From NCBI GenBank assembly GCA_002748665.1, contig PDTB01000021.1, positions 62,001-126,000 on the forward strand: a DNA stretch of 64,000 nucleotides, given 5' to 3'. Position numbers and translations under genes: made by a program. Positions within the stretch are counted from its first letter, which is position 1; every line of letters begins with the position of its first letter. The notes under the pieces were generated by a model. That model worked only from the letters and a program-made list of their open reading frames with translations, was not told the origin of the DNA and searched no databases. The stretch is from Dethiosulfovibrio peptidovorans (lineage in GTDB: Bacteria; Synergistota; Synergistia; Synergistales; Dethiosulfovibrionaceae). Positions 42,891 through 51,262 of this stretch are shown here, piece by piece.

Positions 42891-43367
42891 GTGAAATGGT
42901 TTGACCGCATAGAAGAGGGGCTTCTTGTATGTTCTCTTTCTGTTATGGTTATAATTAATTTTGGGAACGTGCTTTCACGGTATATTTTCCACGCCTCATG
43001 GTCTTTTTCAGAAGAGTTGCTGGTGATTTTTTTTGTCTATAATAGCTTTTTGGGTGCTGCGCTTGCTTGTCGTCGGGGAGCTCACATGGGTTTTACGGTT
43101 CTTACGAGTGTCTTTCCCGAAAAGCTGAAGAAGAGCTTTGTTGTTTTTTCAACGGTTATCAGCCTTATCCTAATGGGGGTGCTTGTCCTTTATGGAGCCG
43201 AGATGGTCTGTGGGCAGGTGGAGTATGAACAGAGAACACCTGCTTTAGGGCTTCCCGAAGCTGTGGCAGGTTTTTCCGTTCCTTTCGGAGCTTTGCTAAT
43301 TGCCATTCGCATGGTTCAGGCCTGCGTTGCGGAGCTTCGTCAAATCCAGAGTTTTTCCGAGAAATGA
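42891..43367 (+). CDS. TRAP transporter small permease, DctQ type
   Basis: The 158-residue protein has four membrane helices and the DctQ-like segments NVLSRYIFHASWSFSEELLVIFF and RRGAHMGF. GTG 42891 is chosen because GAGGGAGTG is six bases upstream; GTG 42882 overlaps that site. The large permease gene follows within 16 bases. Confidence 0.88.
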   Translation: MKWFDRIEEGLLVCSLSVMVIINFGNVLSRYIFHASWSFSEELLVIFFVYNSFLGAALACRRGAHMGFTVLTSVFPEKLKKSFVVFSTVISLILMGVLVLYGAEMVCGQVEYEQRTPALGLPEAVAGFSVPFGALLIAIRMVQACVAELRQIQSFSEK

Positions 43368-43383
43368 AAATGGGGATAGAGTC

Positions 43384-44673
43384 ATGAGTCTCGGGATCAG
43401 CCTTTTTGGAGTTTTTTTTCTTCTCCTTTTTGCAGGAGTACCCATAGCGATCGCTCTTGGTATGGCGGCAGTGGCATCGTTTTTTTCCCAGGGATTTCCG
43501 CTTTCAGTTCTTCCGACGGTAATCTATGCTTCTCTCGGAAAATTCACGCTTCTCGCTATTCCTTTTTTCATCTTAGCGGGAGTGATTATGGAATATGCGG
43601 GAATCTCTAAACGCCTCGTTCGCCTTGCGGATGTTTTCGTAGGACATGTCCGAGGTGGTTTGGCAGTTATTACTGTGATTGTGGCGTGTTTTTTTGCGGC
43701 TATTTCCGGCTCTGGCCCTGCCACTGTTGCAGCTGTGGGTACTATTCTAATCCCTGCCATGATAAATGCTGGCTACAATAAGGGGTTTGCAGCTTCCCTT
43801 ATGGCGGCATCGGGCAATGTGGGTATCATTATTCCTCCTAGCATAGCTTTTGTAATCTATGGTGTATTGGCAGAAGTTTCCATAGGCCGTCTTTTTATGG
43901 CAGGCATCGTCCCGGGAATATTGCTCGGATTCTGTCTTATTGTTGTGAGTCTTCTGCTTCTCAGAAAGAACAAAGATAATCTTGTATGTCGCGAGGCTTC
44001 CACGTGGACAGAAAAATGGCAGGCTTTTCGAGATGCTCTTTGGGGGTTGTTGGCTCCCGTGATCATCCTCGGAGGAATTTATGGGGGTATCGTAACGCCT
44101 ACAGAAGCCGCTGGTATTGCTGTAGTCTATGGCCTCTTCGTAGGAGTTTTCGTCTATCGGGAAATCCGCCTGAAAGATTTGAGGAGACTCTTGGTAGATG
44201 CTTCTATGGGATCTGCGGTGGTCATGTTCATTATTGCTTTTGCTAGTGTTTTTGCCTGGGTTCTTACAACAAGTCATTTTGCTAGAGATATTTCCGAACA
44301 TCTTCTCTCCATTACCACGAACAAAGTTCTCCTGTTGCTCATAATAAACGGCATATTACTTATAGCAGGATGTTTTATTGACGCGGCTTCGGCATTTTAT
44401 ATCTTTTTGCCTATCATGTTGCCCGTTATTCAGAAAATTGGAGTTGATCCCATCGTGCTTGGCGTTTTTATGACCATGAACCTTGCGGTGGGAATGACGA
44501 CACCCCCGGTAGGATTGGATATCTTTATGGCGAGCAATATTTCTGGAGTTTCCCTGAAGGAAGTCTCGATCAAGGTAATGCCTTTTATGCTGGCAAGCCT
44601 TGTGGCGGTTGTCCTTGTCACCTTTTTCCCATGTTTTTCACTTTGGTTGCCGAACCTGATGGGAATAAAATAA
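43384..44673 (+). CDS. TRAP transporter large permease, DctM type
   Basis: The 429-residue protein has about twelve hydrophobic helices and DctM signatures: GVPIAIALGM, ISGSGPATVAAVGTI, NVGIIIPPSIAFVIYG, GIYGGIVTPTEAAGIAVVYG and MTTPPVGLDIF. It is the sodium-coupled channel of the system. ATG 43384 is the start; the open frame extends back into dctQ but without a ribosome site. Confidence 0.92.
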   Translation: MSLGISLFGVFFLLLFAGVPIAIALGMAAVASFFSQGFPLSVLPTVIYASLGKFTLLAIPFFILAGVIMEYAGISKRLVRLADVFVGHVRGGLAVITVIVACFFAAISGSGPATVAAVGTILIPAMINAGYNKGFAASLMAASGNVGIIIPPSIAFVIYGVLAEVSIGRLFMAGIVPGILLGFCLIVVSLLLLRKNKDNLVCREASTWTEKWQAFRDALWGLLAPVIILGGIYGGIVTPTEAAGIAVVYGLFVGVFVYREIRLKDLRRLLVDASMGSAVVMFIIAFASVFAWVLTTSHFARDISEHLLSITTNKVLLLLIINGILLIAGCFIDAASAFYIFLPIMLPVIQKIGVDPIVLGVFMTMNLAVGMTTPPVGLDIFMASNISGVSLKEVSIKVMPFMLASLVAVVLVTFFPCFSLWLPNLMGIK

Positions 44674-44698
44674 ACTTGCAGTTGAGAGGAGAAATCGA

Positions 44699-45514
44699 AT
44701 GCGTCTTTCCATCGTAGCGGAAAATTCTACGACCTCCCCTTCTCTTACTCCGGAGTATGGGTTGAGTATGCATCTTGATCTGGAGGGGCTCTCGATTCTT
44801 GTCGATACGGCGCAGGGTATAGGCCTTTTCTCCAATGCTTTCAAAATGGGGATTGACTTGAGGCGTTTGGATATGGTGGCCTTGAGTCATGGGCATTTTG
44901 ATCATGTCGGGGGGTTTGCTTCCCTGTACTCTTATTGTGGATCTATTCCCCTCTGGGGGCATCCGAAAATCAACTCCTTGCATTGCAGGCTTGAGGGAGA
45001 AAAAAAACGTTTTATTGGATTCCATCTAAATAAAGATGCCGTGGATTTTCACCCGGTGCAGGGATGTGTGGAAATTGCACCACAAATGTGGGCTTTGGAG
45101 ATCCCCAAAGAGAGACGAAACCCTGACTTCGTACATACGCCACCTCATCTTGTACAGGAGATTTCTGGAGGTGAGAGCATTCTGGATCCCTTTGAGGATG
45201 ATATTTCCTTCGTTGTAGAAGGGAGAAGAGGGTTAAGTGTGCTCCTTGGATGTGCTCATGCGGGGGTCGTTAATGTCCTTGAAGAGGTGTCTCATTTTTT
45301 TGGGACTCGTGAGTTTTTTTCCGTGACGGGGGGAATGCATCTTTCAAGGTTAGAGGGGGGAGCCCTTGAAAAGATTGTAAAAATACTGGCAAAGAAATTT
45401 GTGGTGCGTCATTGGTTCCCATGCCATTGTACAGGATTCTCTGCGGCTTCCATGCTGGCCGTGCAGGGACAAAATGTGAATTGGGGACATGTGGGAACTG
45501 TTGTCGACATTTAA
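44699..45514 (+). CDS. Metallo-beta-lactamase-fold hydrolase at the end of the TRAP operon
   Basis: The 271-residue protein has SHGHFDHVGG (about 63-72, the HxHxDH metal site), GCAHAGVVN (His of the second metal site), a GGMHL motif and late WFPCHCTG. It belongs with MBL-fold proteins annotated as RFA-P synthase-like metal hydrolases (the group of HGHxDHxGG proteins with a C-terminal CHCTG). Placement 25 bases after dctM suggests it acts on the imported compound, for example a lactone or ester. Its substrate cannot be read from the sequence. Confidence 0.82.
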   Translation: MRLSIVAENSTTSPSLTPEYGLSMHLDLEGLSILVDTAQGIGLFSNAFKMGIDLRRLDMVALSHGHFDHVGGFASLYSYCGSIPLWGHPKINSLHCRLEGEKKRFIGFHLNKDAVDFHPVQGCVEIAPQMWALEIPKERRNPDFVHTPPHLVQEISGGESILDPFEDDISFVVEGRRGLSVLLGCAHAGVVNVLEEVSHFFGTREFFSVTGGMHLSRLEGGALEKIVKILAKKFVVRHWFPCHCTGFSAASMLAVQGQNVNWGHVGTVVDI

Positions 45515-46363
45515 GTCGCCTCGTTGGCCTGGTGCTGCAGGACCTTTGGGATAACGCAATGAATTTTCAGCTCAGAGAGAGGCTGTTCGTCGGGAGCTTG
45601 CTTCTCCTTTCCCTATAAGCAAATGCCCTGATGTCGTGTCATATGATTTTTTCGAGAGCAACTGTCAAGCTCCCTCTGAATTGAGAGAGTAATCGTTGAC
45701 TAGGTAGCTTTTGTATCTCAAGTCTGCAAAGGTTTACGGGGGTAGAGATGTCCTTTTGTCGTCTCAGTGGTCTCTGTGATATTTGTCGTACGTCTGCGGT
45801 ACTCTTCCTTCGGGATGAGTGTTGGCTTGGTTACTTGAAACGTCCCCCTTGCGTAGGGTACAGATTAATAAGTACATGTCCGAAAGATTGTGTTCGGCCT
45901 CAGAGACGATGCGTCTGTCGTAAGAAGGAGGGATGTGACACTGAACGATTTTCCTCAAACAACATTTACCGTATACGACTCAACCTGAAGTGTTGTAAAG
46001 AGCGCAGATTTTGCGTGAATGCTCTCATTTTGAAGCTCCCTACAGATATGATGCTTTTTGATGAGCTGAAACGAGAGGAGTACAGGGTGTTGGGGAGCGA
46101 TACGCAGTTTAGGGAAAGTCCAGCGAAGTCAAACGGAAATAAAGACTTCGCCGGATAATGAGCCGCCTATAGAGGACGAGGTATACGCTGATGGTTCTGT
46201 GATTTTCCTGATGATGAAACTCAGCAAGGTTCTTCGGGATCTTTTTTGCAGCTTTTTCAAATATCTTGTGGAGAGTAGAAATGAGGTTTTTATGATTTGT
46301 GATGACAAATAAGCCCATTCTCCCCCTCTGCTCGAAAACATCTGAGGTCTCTTCATCAGTTTC
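45515..46363. other. Intergenic region without recognised genes
   Basis: About 850 bases separate the TRAP operon from the iclR stop. Open frames exist (for example 45748-46158 on +, 46109-46318 on -) but have no ribosome site, odd composition and no family resemblance. It may hold decayed genes. Confidence 0.5.
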
Positions 46364-47119
46364 TTACTTAGCTTGCTCCCATATGCCTAAGTTCATGGAA
46401 ATTCTAGAACACGTGTCTTTGAGCTCAGGGATGAGTTCCCGCATCGACTGTTCGTCGAATCTGACTGTTGGAGCCGCTACGGACAGACAGCCAAAAATCC
46501 TGTGGGGGGGTTCGAATATCGGTACTGCTACGGATATAACCCCTTCTTCTCTCTCCCCATGGCTTAGAGCATATCCGTCTTTTCGAATGGCTGTGAGTTC
46601 TTGGAGAAAGGAGTCTCGATCAGTTATGGTCGCTCCGGTTATGGGGTAGGCTTTTGCGATTTCTCTGAGGGCGTATGCTTCATCCGAATAGGCCAATATA
46701 CATTTTCCTCCTGCTCCTGCCCACAAGGGGAAACGGTCTCCCACTCTTACGACGCAAGACATGAAAAGGAGGCTCTCTACATGTTCGTAGCATACTCGAT
46801 AATCATTCTCAAGCACATAGAGAGTGACGGCCTCCTTTGTTTTGTCCCGTATTTGTTTCATTAGGGGATAGGCATATTTTACCGCTGAAATATTATCCTT
46901 CGCCAGAAAACCATAATGATAGAGCTTAGGCCCCAGATAATAAGACTTGTTTTTTTTGTCTTTTTTAATAATTTGAAGGGCGAGAAGAGAGTTCAGTAGT
47001 CTGGACGTCGTGCTGGTCGAAAGGGCTACCTTCTCGGAGATGTCTTTCAAGGTGAGATGTGTTGAGTCCAAGGTAAAACAGTCTAAAATTGAAACGGCTC
47101 TATCTAAAACTCTTATCAA
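46364..47119 (-). CDS. IclR-family transcriptional regulator
   Basis: The 251-residue protein has the IclR winged helix (RAVSILDCFTLDSTHLTLKDISEKVALSTSTTSRLLNSL in consecutive pieces, about 7-45) and the effector domain with LWAGAGGKCILAY and GYALSHGEREEGVISVAVPIF. It is divergent from the large catabolic cluster that starts at 47838 and is its likely regulator. TTG 47119 is the best in-frame start, but its ribosome site is poor. The MITE-like repeat copy B lies 75 bases upstream, in its promoter region. Confidence 0.85.
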   Translation of the reverse strand: MIRVLDRAVSILDCFTLDSTHLTLKDISEKVALSTSTTSRLLNSLLALQIIKKDKKNKSYYLGPKLYHYGFLAKDNISAVKYAYPLMKQIRDKTKEAVTLYVLENDYRVCYEHVESLLFMSCVVRVGDRFPLWAGAGGKCILAYSDEAYALREIAKAYPITGATITDRDSFLQELTAIRKDGYALSHGEREEGVISVAVPIFEPPHRIFGCLSVAAPTVRFDEQSMRELIPELKDTCSRISMNLGIWEQAK

Positions 47120-47193
47120 TTTTTCACTGGTATTTTTGATAGCAAATCCCTCCCATGTAACGATATCCCAGATTTTATATAACAGTTGCTACA

Positions 47194-47450
47194 GGGCACC
47201 TCTAAAAACCTAACATCCGAGTTTCCCGGCCTCAGGTCGTTCCGCCAAAGCCCTGTCTCGCCTAAACGTATTCTTTGACCTGCCTGCTTCGTACCGTCGC
47301 CTCGAAGGGCACCTCCTGTGCCCTCTCGACTGGGACGACATCCGCCTCGTCCCAGTCGATACCGTCACGACGGCAGGTCAAAAATACGAACCTCGAATGG
47401 GCTCCGTCGAAACGACCTGAGGCGAGTTTCTGCGTTTTTTAGAGGTTCCC
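47194..47450 (-). mobile_element. MITE-like palindromic repeat, copy B (inverted relative to copy A)
   Basis: On the minus strand it starts GGGAACCTCTAAAAAA and ends TTTTTAGAGGTGCCC, so its ends form a cleaner 15-base inverted repeat (GGGxACCTCTAAAAA) than copy A. The internal long pairing (GGCAGGTCAAAAATACG with CGTATTCTTTGACCTGCC) is kept with one inserted base, as is the central CGACTGGGACGA / TCGTCCCAGTCG hairpin. No transposase lies inside; movement would need an enzyme encoded elsewhere. Confidence 0.85.
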
Positions 47451-47837
47451 TAATATTCCTGCCCCAGATTGAACGAGGGGTGAGCCGTATATGGCTTTGC
47501 GATAAGAAGCTAGTGATTAATTGTTGGACTTTCTAGAGCTTAGTGACGAGGGAGAAGGACAACTTCAGAACCAATGTCTTCCCTATCTTTTTTAGGACAT
47601 AACGATCCTAAACGGTGTTGGCAGAAAGATCAAGCCGATAGTCTCTGATATATTGTCTGAATTCCTTGACATTAGGGGGGAGTTGATGTATGTTTTAAAT
47701 ATGTCCCATTTGGTGGAACTTGTTGCCACAGAGTGGTATTTTGGCGTTATAGAGAACTATGCTGCTTTGTTAGCTGTTTGGGACGTGACGAAGTTGAGCA
47801 TGAATAGCAAGGCATCACAACACAGGAGGGAATCTGA
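47451..47837 (+). promoter_or_regulatory. Upstream region of the large catabolic cluster
   Basis: These 390 bases hold no supported gene. The best promoter candidate is TTGCCA (47723-47728) and TTATAG (47747-47752), 18 bases apart, about 85 bases before the first gene. An IclR binding site is expected here, but no clear palindrome stands out. Confidence 0.4.
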
Positions 47838-49613
47838 GTGGACAGAGATTTGGTAGCCTTTCAGCTGGTTTGTTTTCTTGAGTCCCGTGGGGTAGAAAAA
47901 ATTTTTGGTTTGTGTGGCCATACGGTGCTTGGCTTTCTTGATGCCTTGAGGGAAAGCAAGAAAATCGAGTTTATATCAGTTCGGCACGAACAAATAGCTG
48001 CCCACGCGGCAGATGGGTATGCCAGGGCTAAAAATAAAGACACCCCTGGAGTCCTCATGACCCATTTAGGACCTGGTTTGACCAACGCCACGACTGGCAT
48101 AGCGGAAGCGGGACTGAACTCCATTCCTCTCGTTGTGATCGCTGGCGATGTTCCCAGCAGCTATTATGGTCGTCATCCTCACCAAGAAGTAAACGTCCAC
48201 AGCGATGCAGCCCAGTTTGAGATATATAAACCTTTCGTAAAGAGAGCATGGCGTGTCGACCGTGCTGAGCTTCTACCGGAGATCATGGACAAGGCTTTTC
48301 GTCTGGCTGTGACCGGTCGTCCTGGTCCGGTTCTCGTGTCGATTCCCATGGATATTTTCTCCGTAGAACTAGACGTTAAATTTTTCAACCGACGTTACGA
48401 CAACATCCCTGAACTTCCCAAACCCAGTATGGATGTTTCTCAGGCTGAGAAGATAGCTAGACTCCTCGGCGAGGCAAAAAAACCTATCCTGTATGCTGGT
48501 GGGGGCGTTATTTCCAGTGGAGCCTCTCAAGTTTTAACTGGTTTGGCAGAACACCTCTCGTTACCTGTACTCTACAGTTTGATGGGTAAAGGATCTATAT
48601 CGGATGAGCACCCTTTGGCTGTAGGTATGACCGGTTTTTGGGGGACAAGTTTTAATAATTCGGTGGCGATGCAGGCTGATCTTATGATGGCGATCGGGAC
48701 TCGCCTTTCTGAGGCAGATTGTAGTTCCTGGTATAGAAACGAGACTTTTAACATTCCTCCCACAAAACTCATCCATATAGATATAAATCAAGAAGAGATA
48801 GGTCGCAATTTCAAGACCGAGATTGGGGTGATCTGTCATGCTAAGAAGGCCCTTGAGGTAATTCTTGAGGCTGCCAGAAAGATATATCCCAACGGTGTTG
48901 AAAGGTCAGGAATAGTGACGTCCATAGCCGAAGCTAAAACTGCCTATCGAACGTCTCTCTTGGAAGCTCAAAAATCTGATCAGTTCCCTATGAGGCCAGA
49001 ACGTATCTTGTTTGATTTAAGGGAAGTTCTCCCGAAAGATGGCTATGTCGTTGCTGATGTGGGCTGGAATAAAAACGGCGTAGGACAACAATTCCCCGTG
49101 TATGAGCCGGGAACGTTTGTTGCTCCCGGGGGCCTGTGTACTATGGGATATGGTGCTTCGGCCGCTCTGGGCGTTAAAGTGGCATGCCCGAATAAAAAAG
49201 TGGTCGCGCTTGTCGGTGATGGAGGAATGGGTGCCAATGTCTCTCCTCTTGCTACTGCAGCTGAGAAGCACATTGCGGTTGTGTGGGTTGTCATGAATAA
49301 CTGTGCTTTTGGTACCATTGCTGGTTTGGAATCTCAGCATTATGGGCATTCCTTTGGCACTCTTTTCGAAAAAGATGGGAAGCCATATTCCCCTGATTTT
49401 GCTGCCATAGCGAGGGCTTACGGTATAGGTGGTAAAAAGATCGAGTCAGCTGAGGATTTCAAGCCTACCTTGGAAAAAGCGCTCGCTTTGAACGAACCCT
49501 ATCTTATCGATGTCAGTATGGAGAATACTCCTGTCGTTACGGCAGGGTGCTGGAATATAAACGATATATACACTAAGAGAGGGGAGCGTCGTTCAGAGAG
49601 GGTATGGGAATGA
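47838..49613 (+). CDS. Thiamine-diphosphate-dependent enzyme, acetolactate synthase/IolD superfamily
   Basis: The 591-residue protein has all three ALS-type domains: an N-terminal pyrimidine domain with the catalytic Glu51 in RHEQIAAHAADGYAR, a central domain, and the C-terminal pyrophosphate domain with GDGGMGAN...NN. No regulatory subunit is encoded nearby, so it is unlikely to be a biosynthetic acetolactate synthase. Superfamily members decarboxylate 2-oxoacids, ligate aldehydes or (IolD) hydrolyse cyclic 1,2-diones. With the TIM-barrel, Gfo/Idh and acylating aldehyde dehydrogenase genes of this cluster, an IolD-like ring-opening role is an attractive guess. GTG 47838 follows GGAGGG. Confidence 0.8.
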   Translation: MDRDLVAFQLVCFLESRGVEKIFGLCGHTVLGFLDALRESKKIEFISVRHEQIAAHAADGYARAKNKDTPGVLMTHLGPGLTNATTGIAEAGLNSIPLVVIAGDVPSSYYGRHPHQEVNVHSDAAQFEIYKPFVKRAWRVDRAELLPEIMDKAFRLAVTGRPGPVLVSIPMDIFSVELDVKFFNRRYDNIPELPKPSMDVSQAEKIARLLGEAKKPILYAGGGVISSGASQVLTGLAEHLSLPVLYSLMGKGSISDEHPLAVGMTGFWGTSFNNSVAMQADLMMAIGTRLSEADCSSWYRNETFNIPPTKLIHIDINQEEIGRNFKTEIGVICHAKKALEVILEAARKIYPNGVERSGIVTSIAEAKTAYRTSLLEAQKSDQFPMRPERILFDLREVLPKDGYVVADVGWNKNGVGQQFPVYEPGTFVAPGGLCTMGYGASAALGVKVACPNKKVVALVGDGGMGANVSPLATAAEKHIAVVWVVMNNCAFGTIAGLESQHYGHSFGTLFEKDGKPYSPDFAAIARAYGIGGKKIESAEDFKPTLEKALALNEPYLIDVSMENTPVVTAGCWNINDIYTKRGERRSERVWE

Positions 49614-50389
49614 TGGATCGTCCTATGCCCTGCAATCCCTTGAAAATCAGAAATGCTTTACTAGGTGGACCTGTTCCCCTCATGTGTGTCCCTCTGGTTG
49701 GAAGGACAAGAGAAGAGGTCATGGTCGAGGTACAAAATCTCCCGTCTGTAAACCCAGATATCGTAGAGCTTCGGGTCGATGCATGGGAGAGCATAGAAAA
49801 CGTGGACGATTCCATATTACTCCTTCGGGAGGTCCGTGGTGCTGTGGGGGAGCTTCCGATAATACTGACTTGTCGTGGACACTGGGAAGGAGGAATCAAG
49901 GCGGTTTCGGAGAGCGTTAAGGACAGTCTCTACTCCTGGGCGATTTCCGAGAGGGTCGTTGATTTAGTTGACAAGGAATTATCTTACGGCTATGAGAAAC
50001 TTTCGGAGGTTAAATCCCAGGCGGAGAGTTCCGGGGTAAGACTTATCGTATCCTACCATGATTTTTCCAAGACGCCTTCAGTCTCGTCCATCTATTCTCG
50101 ATTGGCAGGACAGATCTATTGTGGTGCTGACGTGGCAAAAGTTGCTTTTATGCCTTGCTCCGAAGAGGATGTTCTTAACGTTCTTGAGGCCACTCTGGCA
50201 ATTCGACGTGATTTTCCTGAAGTGCCTCTTATCGCGATGTCCATGGGAGTTTTGGGACAGAGCAGCCGTTTGATTGGAGGCCTGTACGGATCAGATCTCA
50301 CCTTTGCTGTTGGGAGCGTCGAATCCGCTCCTGGGCAGATCCCGGTTGAAAAAATGCGTGTTTTTTTTGATCTACTTTATCGTTTGTAA
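49610..50389 (+). CDS. aroD: Type I 3-dehydroquinate dehydratase
   Basis: The 259-residue protein aligns along its length with E. coli AroD. The Schiff-base Lys177 (DVAKVAFMP), His150 (SYHDFSKTP), Arg220 (SSRLIGG) and Gln243 (SAPGQIP) of the active site are all present, as is ELRVD. It interconverts 3-dehydroquinate and 3-dehydroshikimate by syn elimination. No aroA, aroB, aroC or aroK is near, and the gene overlaps the TPP enzyme gene, so a catabolic role on quinate-like compounds is inferred. ATG 49610 has GAGAGG seven bases upstream; 49604 is possible. Confidence 0.9.
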   Translation: MMDRPMPCNPLKIRNALLGGPVPLMCVPLVGRTREEVMVEVQNLPSVNPDIVELRVDAWESIENVDDSILLLREVRGAVGELPIILTCRGHWEGGIKAVSESVKDSLYSWAISERVVDLVDKELSYGYEKLSEVKSQAESSGVRLIVSYHDFSKTPSVSSIYSRLAGQIYCGADVAKVAFMPCSEEDVLNVLEATLAIRRDFPEVPLIAMSMGVLGQSSRLIGGLYGSDLTFAVGSVESAPGQIPVEKMRVFFDLLYRL

Positions 50390-50401
50390 GGGGGTAATAC
50401 T

Positions 50402-51229
50402 ATGGCGCGAAGATACTCTCTTGCTCAACTTACCGTTCTTGGATGGGCTCCTCCCGATATGATTTACAATGCTCATGCTCTGGGTTATGACTGCGTAGGC
50501 ATAAGATCCATCAGTATGGGTGTCAAGGGAGAACACGACTACAGTATAGATAAAAATAAAGAACTGTTTGATCGTACCCGCCTCGCGATGGAAGAGACTG
50601 GTGTTGAGATTAACGATATTGAGCTGGCGAAAATAGCCGATGAGGTGGATGTTCGGATTTATGAGGGGGCTTTCGAAGCAGCAGCTAGTCTTGGAGTTAA
50701 GAACGTAATAAGCAGTATCTGGAGCGACAAAAGGGACTTCTATCTGGATCAATTTGCCTTGCTATGTGATTTGGCTGCTCAATACGACATCACGGTGAAT
50801 TTGGAGTTTGTCACGTGGGCATCAGTCCGTACCTTGAAGGAAGTTAGGGATGTATTGAATGTCGTCAAAAGAAAAAATGCTGGAATCATGGTGGATACCC
50901 TCCATTTCTATCGTTCTAAGGTCAGTCCATCGGAATTAGACGACTGCTCCCATGATCTCTTCAGTATGGTCCATATTTGTGATGGTCCTGCTGAAATTCC
51001 GGACTGGGATGATAAAGAGAGTCTTATACATACAGGAAGGGACGAGCGGTATTACGTAGGAGAGGGGGCTATTGATATAGCCAATATCCTGCGCCGTCTC
51101 CCTAGCGATATCGTTTTGGCTATAGAGCTTCCCCATCTGCAGAGGGAGAGCCAATGGGGGGCCATGGAGCACGCCAAGCGTTGTCTCGTGACGGCTAAGG
51201 CATATATGAAAAAGGAAGGTCTTTTTTAG
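50402..51229 (+). CDS. Xylose isomerase-like TIM-barrel protein (AP-endonuclease 2 superfamily)
   Basis: The 275-residue protein has the metal-site pattern of this superfamily: NLEF (Glu about 141), MVDTLHF (Asp and His about 166-169), MVHICDG (His about 194) and AIELPH (Glu about 243). The superfamily includes inosose dehydratase IolE, inosose isomerase, hydroxypyruvate isomerase and 3-dehydroshikimate dehydratase. Next to aroD, the last two activities of interest are 3-dehydroshikimate dehydratase or an IolE-like dehydratase; the motifs do not decide. AAGGGGGTAA precedes ATG 50402. Confidence 0.8.
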   Translation: MARRYSLAQLTVLGWAPPDMIYNAHALGYDCVGIRSISMGVKGEHDYSIDKNKELFDRTRLAMEETGVEINDIELAKIADEVDVRIYEGAFEAAASLGVKNVISSIWSDKRDFYLDQFALLCDLAAQYDITVNLEFVTWASVRTLKEVRDVLNVVKRKNAGIMVDTLHFYRSKVSPSELDDCSHDLFSMVHICDGPAEIPDWDDKESLIHTGRDERYYVGEGAIDIANILRRLPSDIVLAIELPHLQRESQWGAMEHAKRCLVTAKAYMKKEGLF

Positions 51230-51262
51230 CATGTATTTTATTGAAAAGAGGGGACATGGAGC

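Noticed and set aside
45748-46158. 136-residue Cys-rich reading frame on the + strand
   Set aside because: No ribosome site, irregular composition and no recognisable motif; probably chance.
46109-46318. 69-residue minus-strand frame with a Lys/His-rich sequence
   Set aside because: It looks faintly protein-like but has no start context and no family resemblance; left as intergenic.
47653-47856. 67-residue frame just before the TPP enzyme
   Set aside because: It overlaps the start of the real gene and the promoter region and has no motif.
47838-49613. Calling this gene ilvB (acetolactate synthase)
   Set aside because: There is no small regulatory subunit and no other branched-chain gene, and the neighbours are catabolic.
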